Source: Chondrus crispus (Eukaryota > Rhodophyta > Florideophyceae > Gigartinales > Gigartinaceae). From it: DNA of 64,000 nt. The notes below the pieces were generated by a model, which made no database searches, had not been told where the DNA came from, and worked only from the letters and a program-made list of their open reading frames with translations. The stretch covers positions 62,001-126,000 of the forward strand of contig NW_005179109.1 of assembly GCF_000350225.1 (NCBI RefSeq), given 5' to 3'. Shown here one piece after another: positions 44,437 to 54,155 of the stretch. Both the position numbers and the translations under genes were made by a program. Position 1 is the stretch's first letter; each line of letters begins with the position of its first letter.

Positions 44437-46027
44437 TCACGTTACAATTATAACGTCTTCATCATCGGACTGATAGTTTTCGTCATCATTCATATCCGGC
44501 TCATTCGATTCATCGTCAATCGATTCATCATCTGCAAGGCTAGTCTTTTCATATGTCTTCCGGAGCATGTTGAGGACCTCTGAGCATATAATTTTTTTCC
44601 TAACCTCGTCTCCAGGAGGAACAATTCCAATGCCAACGGCATCCTCAGCCAATTCATTGCCTCCACACCCGGCTCTCAATTTATTGTAAGTGACTTGCGC
44701 AAGCATTTTAAAAGCGACTGCAATACAGAAGATATGCCTGAGTACATCTTTGTGCATGAAAAAAGCTCCTCTGCATGTGCCAGTTGATGATAGCTGATCA
44801 AGAAATCGATCGCGATTGCAAAAAGGTGACAGTTCTTTCTCATTCTTCTACGTTCCCCTCTTGAACCTGAAATCAGATCATCCTTACTGCAAAATACGGT
44901 GACATCATAGCTGCAACGGAGAAGCAGCTCTGGGAGTGTGTTCAGGACTTCTTGTACTGCCTGAGTGTTCTTCTTAACGCACAGATGACGATCATTCTCT
45001 CTTTCCGGGAGACACGATAGAGGGATTCCCATTATTGATTTGATGAGTCCCTCTTTATCGGATGTAACCAGAGATAGGTTACAAGAAACGAACAAGAAAC
45101 CCATGTTCTTGAGGAAAGAATTCGGAGAATACTCCCGAGCTCGAGACAAGAAGTCCGTTTGCATGGCCCAGAAAATTTTCAAAACCTCCAGCGACGTTTC
45201 TTTTACGGACACATGTTTTGACTTTGACCGTTTTCGAGCAATTTGAGGAGAGATTCCGGATATATGTATTCGCTCTCTTGTGATACGGACGATTCCTTAA
45301 GGTTTCGAAAAATTAACCCGACATTCCTGTCTTTCCAATCTTCCACATGTTTCCTGGTTATGAAACCCTTAGAGGCCCACGCCGGTCTATCCAAAAGTAA
45401 TGGCTCTCCACTGCCTTCATCCGCTGATTTCTGCCCTTGCGGTGTGTATGGTACCACTCTGCGCTTCTTCTGAGCAGGACCCAATGGGTGTGTATTCGCA
45501 CTGCCTTGCGAAGCAGAAAACTCATGATATCCTTGCCTTCGTTCTCAACGGACGTTTGGTCGGTCTGGAGAGGGCATGTTCGAAGAATCCGGTTTGGTTT
45601 CAGGCACGTGACTGCGCTCTTGGGAAGCGACCCGACTACGAGCCGTAAAGCTAGTTCGAATGAGACGGATGAAGAATACCAGGAAGTTTGCCACGGAGAT
45701 TTTGCGCATGAAGTCGTGGCCGACAAATGCCTCTACGGTGATTGATTGCACAGCAGTATCTAAGCTGCAACTCTTAGAGCTTACGAGAGGTGAGGAGAAG
45801 AGAAGTGCGGTGGTCAGCTGGGACACATTATCCAGCCTGGCGGAAACGTCTTTGATATTGTTTTCCAACGACTTCAGAGCCGTGGACATTTCTTTGAGCA
45901 CGGATGCTTGACTTGAGAGAAACCTCCGCTCAGGCGATGCAACTATGTCGCATACTATTCCGATTCCAATGCTTCCTTGCTGCTGCGTAGGGACGTCTCC
46001 ACTACTGAGTGGTGGTGACAGCATCAT
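44437..46027 (-). pseudogene. Unknown minus-strand CACTA-borne protein, broken
   Basis: Overlapping frames 45545-46027, 45203-45484, 44676-45212 and 44437-44757 read as one protein of about 500 residues. A helical N-terminal part (SVLKEMSTALKSLENNIKDV) is followed by a basic motif (AQKKRRVVPYTPQG) that could be nuclear targeting. A mainly helical middle follows (VQEVLNTLPELLLRCSYDVT, KNCHLFAIAIDFLISYHQLA), with a very acidic tail (DDESIDDESNEPDMNDDENY). No family is recognised. It sits near the right end of the CACTA element and could be a structural or DNA-binding partner. Frame changes near 45545, 45210 and 44720 suggest decay. Confidence 0.4.
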
Positions 46028-46426
46028 CGCAAGGAATATCTATGCGCATTCAACGCAATCAGACTGAAAGGAATGAGAATCGTTTTCATCGACGAGTGCG
46101 GTCTGCCAAGGTGCAGCTGTGTCACAGAAGTATTCGACCCGTCCAAGGGTATATTTTCTACAGCGGTTTCAACTAAAACGAGATTTGGATATCCAAATAC
46201 TCATATGGGCGTATGAGTACCATACTGCCAACAAGCACAGGGATGTACAAAAGAATACCATGAAGTAGTGAAGGTAGTAGCAAAACGGATGGATTTTGTG
46301 ACAAATCCCACATTTATATATTTGAAAACAACCCCAAGACGTAACGGTTGCTATATCGACGAATCTGAAACCAACGACAGTAATGCAGTGAAACGGTACA
46401 AAATCATATTCTGAAACACAGATGTG

Positions 46427-46713
46427 AGCGGTCAATTTAACCACCAGCGTGTTTATCATAAGACCACTTGGGACGCATTCCAAAGCTAGGATTAGATTTA
46501 CCTCCACAGATGGTCGATACAACCTCCGAGAGAAACTGAACTGAGACCTCCAAATGCTGAAAACACAGATTGCTCCCATCCCAGTATCGGAGGTATCCCA
46601 TTGGCGCGCGGGACCACCTGCCGCGGTCAGAAATAAAAAATGTCGCACCTCCATTTTCACAAAAAATCAGACCCAAATTTTTATCTCCTTCGGAGGTCAA
46701 ATTTACCACCAAT
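46427..46713. repeat. CACTA right subterminal repeat cluster
   Basis: GCGGTC at 46427, ACCTCC at 46499, 46524 and 46546, GGAGGT at 46589, ACCACC then GCGGTC near 46612-46626, and GGAGGTCAAATTTACCACC at 46692-46710 mirror the motifs of the left end. The 13-mer at 46453-46465 is the inverted copy of 24057-24069. Confidence 0.65.
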
Positions 46714-46715
46714 AG

Positions 46716-46735
46716 CTATAATGTACCGTGTAGTG
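46716..46735 (-). repeat. CACTA right terminal inverted repeat
   Basis: On the minus strand it reads CACTACACGGTACATTATAG, matching the left end at 16 of 20 positions. GT follows outside, as at the left end. Confidence 0.8.
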
Positions 46736-46740
46736 GTTCG

Positions 46741-46801
46741 AGGGTGAAGAAGTTTTCTCACACAACTGCTTCACAGTTGTGTGAGAAAAATTCTTCACCC
46801 T
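46741..46801. repeat. Hairpin with 28-bp arms beside the CACTA right end
   Basis: The arms at 46741-46768 and 46774-46801 (starting AGGGTGAAGAAG) pair with a single mismatch around a 5-base loop CTTCA. It begins six bases outside the transposon end. Confidence 0.95.
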
Positions 46802-49800
46802 ACACCGATGTAGAAGCCGCCTATCCGCCGTTCGCCGTTTCATGCTCTGCAAATCTTGCAACCCGAATTTATCTGTACGAGGATAGTGGCCAAAGACGGT
46901 GTCGGAAACCATCTCTCGTCCTCTCTCCCTGTGAATTATTGCAGTGGCGAATCTTTAGTCCATATGTGGTATATCGCCAAGTGTCCACTAGTGTACATAC
47001 TGTACTCGAACACCCGATGGTGTATGAAAAGGATCGCAATGGTTAATTCTCAATTGGAAAGTTAATTACCTTATCGCCCGGTAAGTTGGGCAGCGCAATT
47101 CGCGTCCGTGTACGTACTATACTCGAATCATACCGTCTAACGTATGATACCGGCGTACCTCGCTGGCGGCCAGGTGCAAGACCGTTATTGCCCGACGTGT
47201 AGTCGTACCGTTACAGTCTGGCACTGTAAGAACGGGGACTACAGTAGTCGATATAATAAAGTAGGGAAGGGGAAGGACTCGAGGGAAGGATCGATCAACG
47301 CAGTGGCATCATCTCGAGGGCCGACCTATTTGTCCCTTGGTTTTGTGCCTAACTCTTTCGCCTGACTACGTTTTCGTCTTCGCTTTTTGTACATCGAGTA
47401 CAACGAAAAGTACTCCACCGCAGGGGTAACGCACAACGAGCGCTCCGCATAGCGCCCGGATTCGTGGTCCGTGACGGCGTCTTCTCCGCACGGCGTCGAG
47501 TTACCACGTCGAGGACGTCGATCTGCCTTTCGTGGCATCGTTGTGTCGAACCCACACCGTTCTACCAAAACCTCTACCAACCAGCTACCGAACTCCCTTC
47601 TGTCTTATTTTGTGGTTCTTGCTACACGTGTGCACGGCACTCGTCGCGTCTCGCACGCCTCGCACTACAGTACGACGGGTCGCAGCTCTCGCTACCCGAA
47701 GCCGGTCGAGCGCGGCACGTTCTACTACACTGGTCTCCCGACCTAGAAGTATGAGCGCACGCTAGGTTTGCTGCGCAAAGCAATATCGTTGGCAACCGTC
47801 GCCTCGTCGATATGAGTTCGCCTCATCGTTCCCTCGCTGGTTCCGAAGCCGCGGAACCGTCCGCTCCGATCCCACCGTCGGTTGAACCGAGCGGAGTCGC
47901 TGAACATGCTTCCGACTTTCGCACAACTCAAGATGCTCCCGACATGTATTCGTACGAGAGGATGCGTCGAAACCTCAAGGATATAAGGGAAGCGATCCGT
48001 ACCGACGTCTATGATGATGTATACGAGCATTGCCGAGACAATCTCCGTGACCTAATGTTGGGTCGATACCAATCTTTCACGCAAGGACTTGAGAGCCTCC
48101 GAGCTCACGTCGATACGATCGAATCTCGACTCGTCCTTTGCGAGAGCCTTATCCCCGATAGGTCAACTGACCTGACCGCCGAGCAGATGTGTGCGTTCTC
48201 GCGCCTAGCCGCTCAAGTGAATCAGCAACGAAGCCGCGCGAATCGGCTGCGAGAGAGAGGATCGGGTATATCCTCAACGTTCGCGAACGCTCGCGACGTG
48301 TCTCGACCGAGTCCTGTTTTGCTGCGCCCTTTTGACACTCTTCCTACAGGTTCCGATCGTCTGGAACCGAATGGGATTCGTCGTGAAGCTCACGCTCGTG
48401 AAGCACGGGCCACAGGCCCTCCGTTTGTATCCCACAAGACTCCATACCGGCCGGAAACGCCTTCACCGCCACTCGCTGTGACGCCCTTCGGTCATTTAGG
48501 ACCTCTTGAGCCTGGGATCGAGCCCACGAAGACCTTACTTCAAGAGTTCAGCCACGTTGTCGACTATCGACTCTATCGTCTCGATGAAACTTCTATTCTC
48601 GTCTCGGAGAACGATGCCGGACGAATTGGCAACTACGTGAAGCGCTGCCAAGGCATACGGCCTACGATGAAGACCTTCGATAGCTCCTCCCGGATAACGC
48701 TGCTGTCTTCTCTCAAGGACATCAGCATCACCTTTAACGCACAACGCCTCAACGAGGGCGTAGCTGTACGAGTCATCGCTCATTTCTTGGAGCCTGACGC
48801 GGAACGCCTGTACACTTCTTACACGATGACGGCGTTACGATCCGGTTCGCTACGGAGCGCTGGGTCAATTTCGTGGCCTGGGTTGGTGAACCTGCTGATC
48901 CGCCGTTATCTTACGGACGACGTTCTCAACGATGCCTACGAAAAGGTCCCTACGATTCGTCAACTTCCGCATGACAACGAAAACGTGAACGCAGATCGAC
49001 TCGAAGATCTCGCGTACTCCTGTACCGCCGTGATCTCCGACGCTGCGCTGGTGAACTACTTCATCAGAAGATTGGCTGTCGAAACGAGGGATCTAGTAAC
49101 TGAGAACGTTTATCGCCTTCCGTTTGGCGGACGAAACGACCTTGCCGCTGTTCGCCGCATCCCGCCCGCGGAGGGTAATACCTACCGAGCTCGTTCGGGA
49201 AAAGCTTTACCCGACATCGGAGCGAACACCCAACGGACGCCTCGAGTACGCCCACCGAGGGCGCCTCCATCATCTGGCTCGACGTTGTATCTCACCGGAC
49301 ACGAAGCCCCAAGCAATCTCGTGGCTGGGAATGCTGGCTTACTCGATGCGCCATCGGGCGCACAGTTTGATCCCGTATTAATCATGCCCGGACGAGCTGT
49401 CTCCGAATCGACAAGTTCCGATACGTTTAACAACGCCAGGTCGGCGGAAGATCCGACAAGCACAACGGAAGTGGATATCACGAAGCGCATCGAGCGTTTT
49501 ATTCCTTCTCACGTTCCCGCTCTAACGGAGGAACAGGTGAGGCTGGCACAATCGATCGTGCCGCTCAATTCCCCGTACCATCGTTGCTGGCTCTGCCGCA
49601 TTGTGGGGCACACCCTCTACACGTGCCCCTTTCTGACGAAAGAGCAGTAACTCTACTCCGCATAATGTAACTACGAGTATCAGCTGGAGACGAGACCTCA
49701 TATGCATAACCTGCTCAGACAGCTCCCAGACGACCGCTTCCGTCAAGCGAGTAACAGATGCCGTCAGCAACAAGTTGGTTTCCGTGAACCAAGCAAAACA

Positions 49801-50280
49801 GTTCTCTGAAAACCTGATCAAGGCTATCGTTCGTCCGATACGAATTACCCCCATCGTGGTGGGCAAACAAATCATGAAGTGCGTCTTCCTACGCAGAACG
49901 ACGTGCAAGGAGCAATGATGTACCTGCGTGATCTCGTCACCTCTGACTTCGCGACACGCCCGAATGAAGAACCGGTAATGCTGTTGCCAGCTGACGTGGC
50001 GCGTTTGGACGGAGAGCGGCTCGACAGCGCACGAACGGAACAAGAGAATCCCCCGAATAGGAATACCTCAAGTCGCCCAGATACCTCCGATGAGAGTAGT
50101 TCTTCGGGAAAAGAGTAAATGTGGTCTCGTTTGAAACGTTACAAGATTCACCTGTTTCCTTATCTCCAAACGTGCACCAAGACGACGGGCAGCGCGAAAA
50201 GCCCGACGAGCAGGGAGGCAAAGCCGTTCAGATACACACAACACATCAAGGTCAGAAGCTTCCGTCCGTCGGAAGACCTG
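46802..50280 (+). mobile_element. Second Ty3/gypsy element, truncated after gag
   Basis: An LTR ending TACTACA at 47729 is followed at 47731 by the same primer-binding site as the first element, then gag. Where the LTR starts is not clear; it lies somewhere after 46801. Sequence related to the element stops by about 50280, and no pol is present. The gag resembles that of the first element only moderately, so this is a different family of the same lineage. The element is broken and incomplete. Confidence 0.75.
47812..50118 (+). CDS. gag region of the second Ty3/gypsy element
   Basis: It parallels the first element's gag: a charged N-terminal half, FGHLGPLEPG, GNYVKRCQGIRPTMKTFDSS, IAHFLEPDAERLYTSYTM, a Cys/His motif CWLCRIVGHTLYTCPF, and a final short segment MYLRDL matching MYLQDW of the first. 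Gag would form the particle. The region is broken in about two places near its end. Confidence 0.75.
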
Positions 50281-50452
50281 AATGAGTAAAACACCGTTCG
50301 TCTGTATCACCGTTTTTTTTCCAATTACTGTATTTTCCGGCCTCATTTTTCAGTATTTCTACACACAAAGCGTTGTTTGCAATGTCTCAATTGGTTTAAA
50401 TCATATCTCAGATGCAAATGCACACTTTCCGAGTAGTCGACCCTACGCATTA

Positions 50453-51265
50453 GTGCCGCCCCGTGCAAGGACTAATAATACAGCACTAATTCGGAGCGGC
50501 ACAATCAGATGGCAGAACCACTTCAGATGGCAGAACCACTACCTGCCCAGAACTCTGTTATTAGAGTCTGCTGTTGTTGCCTTTGACCCTGTCTCTCATG
50601 CCTAGCTTCTAGAAAAGCTCGTTTTGCGGACCTCAAGTGCGATAAGGCATTGCTCACATCGCACTCCACACCCAGACTCTCCAAAGACCCAAACAACCTT
50701 GCTAGCACTACAGCACTCGGCACGGCCCGCCTCTCCGCAATTTCACACTCGCCTTCTGCCCCACAATCATCCATCATAGCATCACTGGCAGACTGATTCT
50801 GTAGCTCTCCACCATAATGTATTGAATCGCAAGCATCACTAATAGAATTCTGCCATAAGCTCATTAGTCTCGATCTCAATCCATTCCTCCACATGGCAGG
50901 GTGCAAAGTCTTTGTTCCGAGCGTTGTAGCGGTGTTGGTCACAATTTGTTGGAGTGAAGGAAGAGAGCGTTTGATGTTTCGGATGGTTCGCTCTGAAATT
51001 TTGAACTGACGCATAACTGTGGTATTCGCATTCCCGACCTGCAGCAATGCCCAACCTCGATTTTCTGTGCAATCGTAAGGCGCGTACGCTTCGCTTTGGC
51101 GATCTTTTCAGGAATCATGCTAGGGTCTTTGAGTGTGAGGGCCAGGGCCTGAGCTGAGGCGCATGAGGAGTGGGCGATGATGACGTCGTGCATGGCACGT
51201 GGCAGAACCTGTGTCTGCCAGGATTTGCGGCACTAATTCGAGGGTTGCAATAATGAAAGCAGCAC
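50453..51265 (-). mobile_element. Short pogo-derived element with HTH-coding remnant
   Basis: GTGC(C/T)GC inverted ends flanked by TA (50451-50452 and 51266-51267) bound about 0.8 kb. On the minus strand KRTRLTIAQKIEV and then VGNANTTVMRQFKISERTIR, in two frames, give the CENP-B/Tigger type N-terminal helix-turn-helix of pogo transposases. The catalytic part is missing, so this is an internally deleted, non-autonomous copy. A 19-bp direct repeat (CAGATGGCAGAACCACTTC) lies near 50507-50543. Confidence 0.6.
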
Positions 51266-51275
51266 TATTGCGCGT

Positions 51276-51293
51276 CCCCCCCCCCCCCCCCCC
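51276..51293 (+). repeat. Run of 18 C
   Basis: A homopolymer lies just outside the pogo-derived element. A similar run of 16 C is at 10523-10538. Length is likely to vary between individuals or assemblies. Confidence 0.9.
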
Positions 51294-51352
51294 GTGTACT
51301 TCTATTGGCTATAGACTAATCGTCACAAAACTATATCATTGCTGTACTTTTG

Positions 51353-51377
51353 TGTTGAATGAATCACTTGCTGTCGA
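51353..51377 (+). repeat. 25-bp copy of the palindrome flank
   Basis: It is identical to 1692-1716, including the first 14 bases of the 44-bp palindrome, and then diverges. Confidence 0.85.
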
Positions 51378-51805
51378 CAGCATTCGACATCGAATCAGTG
51401 CTGTACGATAGTCCTGCATCAATACGCATTGTGGGCCTATTGAGGAGCCAGCCTCCATGAACGGTGGCACACTGTTTGCAGATGCCTGCCAATCGATGCT
51501 GCTATCAGGCCGCAGGCCCAACTGCTTCCCCTTTCCGCTTGCTAACTCAACCGCCCAGGATTTGGCATGCCATTTCAAACGGCTCAGGCCAAGCTTCTAC
51601 CGCTCGGTCGTCCGCAACCACCTCTTCCTGGTGACCGTTGAAGCCCAGTAGAACCCTTCGCCCAAAAATCTTCTCTATGCCACTAGGACCCTTTCACCCG
51701 GGATGCTTCGTCTCGAAATTTATCCCCATATATTTCTAAAAGCTTCCTCCGTCCCTCTCGAGCGCCCTTCATCATCCATTGCCCTTCTGCCGCCGCCGCC
51801 ACACT

Positions 51806-53467
51806 ATGTTGCGAGTTATTTGGGTAGCTCTCTTCGTCACTCTGTCTCACGCGCTTGGAGGGCATTATATCTCCAGCTTCGAGCTCGTGGATGCCAACAC
51901 CAACAAATTCATTGGCACACTTGATTGGTACGACGTCATATCTACAAATGCCTCCGCCTCCGTGGTAGCTGTTATCGTCGGCTCTCCAGAAAAGCCTGTT
52001 AAGTATGTCACTTTCCTCTCTCCTTCCTACCACCGCGAATATTTCGAACCATATGCCCTTGCGGGGGACAGCCCGAGAGGCAATTACCGTCCGGCAAACT
52101 TGACACCGGGCGATCATATTATATCCGCCTACCCGGACGATGATATTAATGAGGAATACTTTTATCTCATGGAGATGCCCGTGCGCGTGGATTCAAACCT
52201 TCCTGAGACAGGGCCGCTTGCTTCTGAAGTTACTCCGATACCGCTACCTGAAAAAGAACTCGCAGTACCCACAATTCATGTGGCTTGTAACAGAACTGGC
52301 CCCCCGGGAGTGAGCTTCTACTCTTCATATGCATCGGCATACAACTTTGACGAGATGAATTACGATTTAAATATCGACTGGTGTAAAGGGGATGCTGATA
52401 AGGCTAGAATTCGACTCATTGAATGGAAGAAGGACGAAAGCGGGATTGTTAAAACTACAGTTCTTTCGCAGACCATAGCAGAGTATCTGCAGTATCAGAC
52501 AACCATGTTGGAACCACGGGGTTGCGCCGATCGATACATCTATGCAGAGGCGTGCGTTTCAAAGCCATCGAAAGGGATGGCAAATTTGCTTTGCGGTACT
52601 TCACGGTTCAAGCTGGTTCCCAAACGAATTGTGCCTGAGCCACGGTTAAAGTGGCGCCCACCTATCAAAGTGATGCTAGCACCTGGGGACTCTTTCGAAT
52701 GGAAGGTGGAGACATGGCTTCCACCTGACAGACAGGACGATATTCCTCCGTTCTCAAATGACTTGGATGATACCACAAAGATGAATTATGGACTTCAAGG
52801 CATAGTTGAAAAACATGATGGAAGTAATAGCACCTCTTCTAAAATTGTGTCAAGGTCTGTTGTCATGGCCTTAAATGAGGGAGCTGCTGGTGTGTCCTTG
52901 AAAGATAACGGAACAATCATATATGCAAATTACTCTTCTGCCACATGCATGACAAGCGAAGGCACATGGAGAGATAGATACAAAACGACAATCTTTGTGA
53001 GCACAAAGTACAAAAGTTTGGTGAGGCAAGATGCCTCCTTGCCGACAATGGAGACACCCATCTACCATGAAACCGTATTCCAAACCCCAGCTCGAGTAAC
53101 CGTGAATGCCTCAAACCCTGGTCGTGGGCTTCGCTCAGATGGTGCTTCGACTGGACTTCATTATCAGTGGTACCTGCGCAAGACTGCATACCACCCGTCG
53201 CAAAGAAGCTATTCAGAAATGATACCAGGGGCAACTGAAGCGACTTTGCGCATTGAGAAAGCGAATTGCAATCCGTCTGGAGATTGTGGGAGATGGGGGT
53301 GCTCTGATTTGTACAAGTACTATGTCGACGTGTGCAACACATATGGCTGCAGGAGGAGTGAGGCAGTCGAGCCGCGTGTTCTACCTCCCGTGAAGATTCC
53401 CGCTGAGAAAGAATGGGTCGCCGCCTTATGTAGCCTACAAGAAGAATGGCATGGAGAGAGAATTTAG
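51806..53467 (+). CDS. Secreted protein with Ig-like C-terminal segment
   Basis: I chose the Met at 51806 because MLRVIWVALFVTLSHALG is a good signal peptide, so the product enters the secretory route. The roughly 530-residue mature part has several Cys residues and N-glycosylation sequons (NAS, NRT, NGT, NYSS). Near its end, LHYQWYLRKTAY...ATLRIEKANC...YYVDVCNTYGC resembles an Ig-like fold with the W and the Y-x-C of such domains. I recognise no family for the rest. The frame ends in HGERI, but the next frame continues with sense (VAYKKNGMEREFSTGRYYSC, CAAEDCGLAHEARLRCRLMY) to a stop at 53568. So a one-base change near 53432 has probably clipped the last 45 or so residues, or the assembly has an error there. 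Confidence 0.7.
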   Translation: MLRVIWVALFVTLSHALGGHYISSFELVDANTNKFIGTLDWYDVISTNASASVVAVIVGSPEKPVKYVTFLSPSYHREYFEPYALAGDSPRGNYRPANLTPGDHIISAYPDDDINEEYFYLMEMPVRVDSNLPETGPLASEVTPIPLPEKELAVPTIHVACNRTGPPGVSFYSSYASAYNFDEMNYDLNIDWCKGDADKARIRLIEWKKDESGIVKTTVLSQTIAEYLQYQTTMLEPRGCADRYIYAEACVSKPSKGMANLLCGTSRFKLVPKRIVPEPRLKWRPPIKVMLAPGDSFEWKVETWLPPDRQDDIPPFSNDLDDTTKMNYGLQGIVEKHDGSNSTSSKIVSRSVVMALNEGAAGVSLKDNGTIIYANYSSATCMTSEGTWRDRYKTTIFVSTKYKSLVRQDASLPTMETPIYHETVFQTPARVTVNASNPGRGLRSDGASTGLHYQWYLRKTAYHPSQRSYSEMIPGATEATLRIEKANCNPSGDCGRWGCSDLYKYYVDVCNTYGCRRSEAVEPRVLPPVKIPAEKEWVAALCSLQEEWHGERI

Positions 53468-53569
53468 TACCGGTCGTTACTACAGCTGCGCAACTTGCGC
53501 AGCCGAGGACTGTGGCTTGGCACATGAAGCCAGGCTGAGATGCAGACTGATGTACAGCCAATTGTAATC

Positions 53570-54155
53570 CAGTGCTCTCCTGGATGCGCACCAGGGATGG
53601 TATGTGTCCAAATACTGTGCGAGTAATACAATCCTTTTAGAGGTCTATTCAGATACGACGTGAAAATATATAGGACTTAAGAAAGTTCATGCAGAGCAAG
53701 TTATCACAACGTCTCAGGGCATAAATGAGGAACATGATCAATCTGCCCCATCTCACGTGAGAATTCAAACATAACCTGCCGTAAGAACCCCTTTATGTCC
53801 TCTTTGTAAGCATAGAATATTAGCTCAGTAATCTAAAATAAATTCTGCATCTGTTGATCCTGCCCGGTAATGACATAGCCAGAAGAACATTCTACAGCGG
53901 GTCCGGCTACGGGTCCATTTCAAACCCTAGCTACTATGACGACCCCCAACACATACCATAATCTGGTGCAAGTCTTGCGCAGCGAAACCGAGCAAGGCTT
54001 TTGGTTTCACTCTGGAACTTGTCTTCTGTTTTGGCCCATAACCGGATATTTCCAGGCACCATCGGCCCTCTACCTTGACTACCGCACTTCCACCCTTTCC
54101 ACAGTCCCACCTGCTGTCGATGAAGTTAGAAAATGTTTCCACTGTTCTTGCATCT
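53570..54155. other. Intergenic, no gene seen
   Basis: This AT-rich spacer lies between two convergent host-like genes. A 12-base match to the start of eukaryotic 18S rRNA (GTTGATCCTGCC, 53853-53864) is too short to mean anything on its own. Confidence 0.5.

Larger units (their letters stand above)
24014..46735. mobile_element. Giant CACTA/EnSpm-type transposon with DNA-modification genes
   Basis: The left end reads CACTACAAGATATATTTTAG. The right end on the opposite strand reads CACTACACGGTACATTATAG, agreeing at 16 of 20 positions. CACTACA is the hallmark end of CACTA elements. Both ends are followed inward by clusters of GG(A/T/C)GGTC-type motifs and share the 13-mer GGTCTTATGATAA (24057-24069; inverted at 46453-46465). 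The dinucleotide GT flanks both sides, a possible target duplication. Inside lies a Tnp2/Plavaka-like transposase, as expected, plus a DNA methyltransferase-SET protein, a ParB-like protein, a 2OG/Fe(II) oxygenase-like protein and unknown genes. At 22.7 kb it is very large. Several genes are broken, so this copy is old; GC-rich inserts lie at about 41.2-43.4 kb. Confidence 0.78.

Noticed and set aside
24014-46735. Polinton or virus-like giant element
   Set aside because: No protein-primed polymerase, packaging ATPase, protease or capsid motifs are seen. The ends and transposase are CACTA type.
46570-47046. 158-codon plus-strand frame
   Set aside because: It crosses the CACTA right end and the hairpin at 46741-46801, so it is a chance frame.
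53853-53864. Start of an 18S rRNA gene
   Set aside because: Only about 12 bases match the conserved 5' end and the sequence diverges at once.
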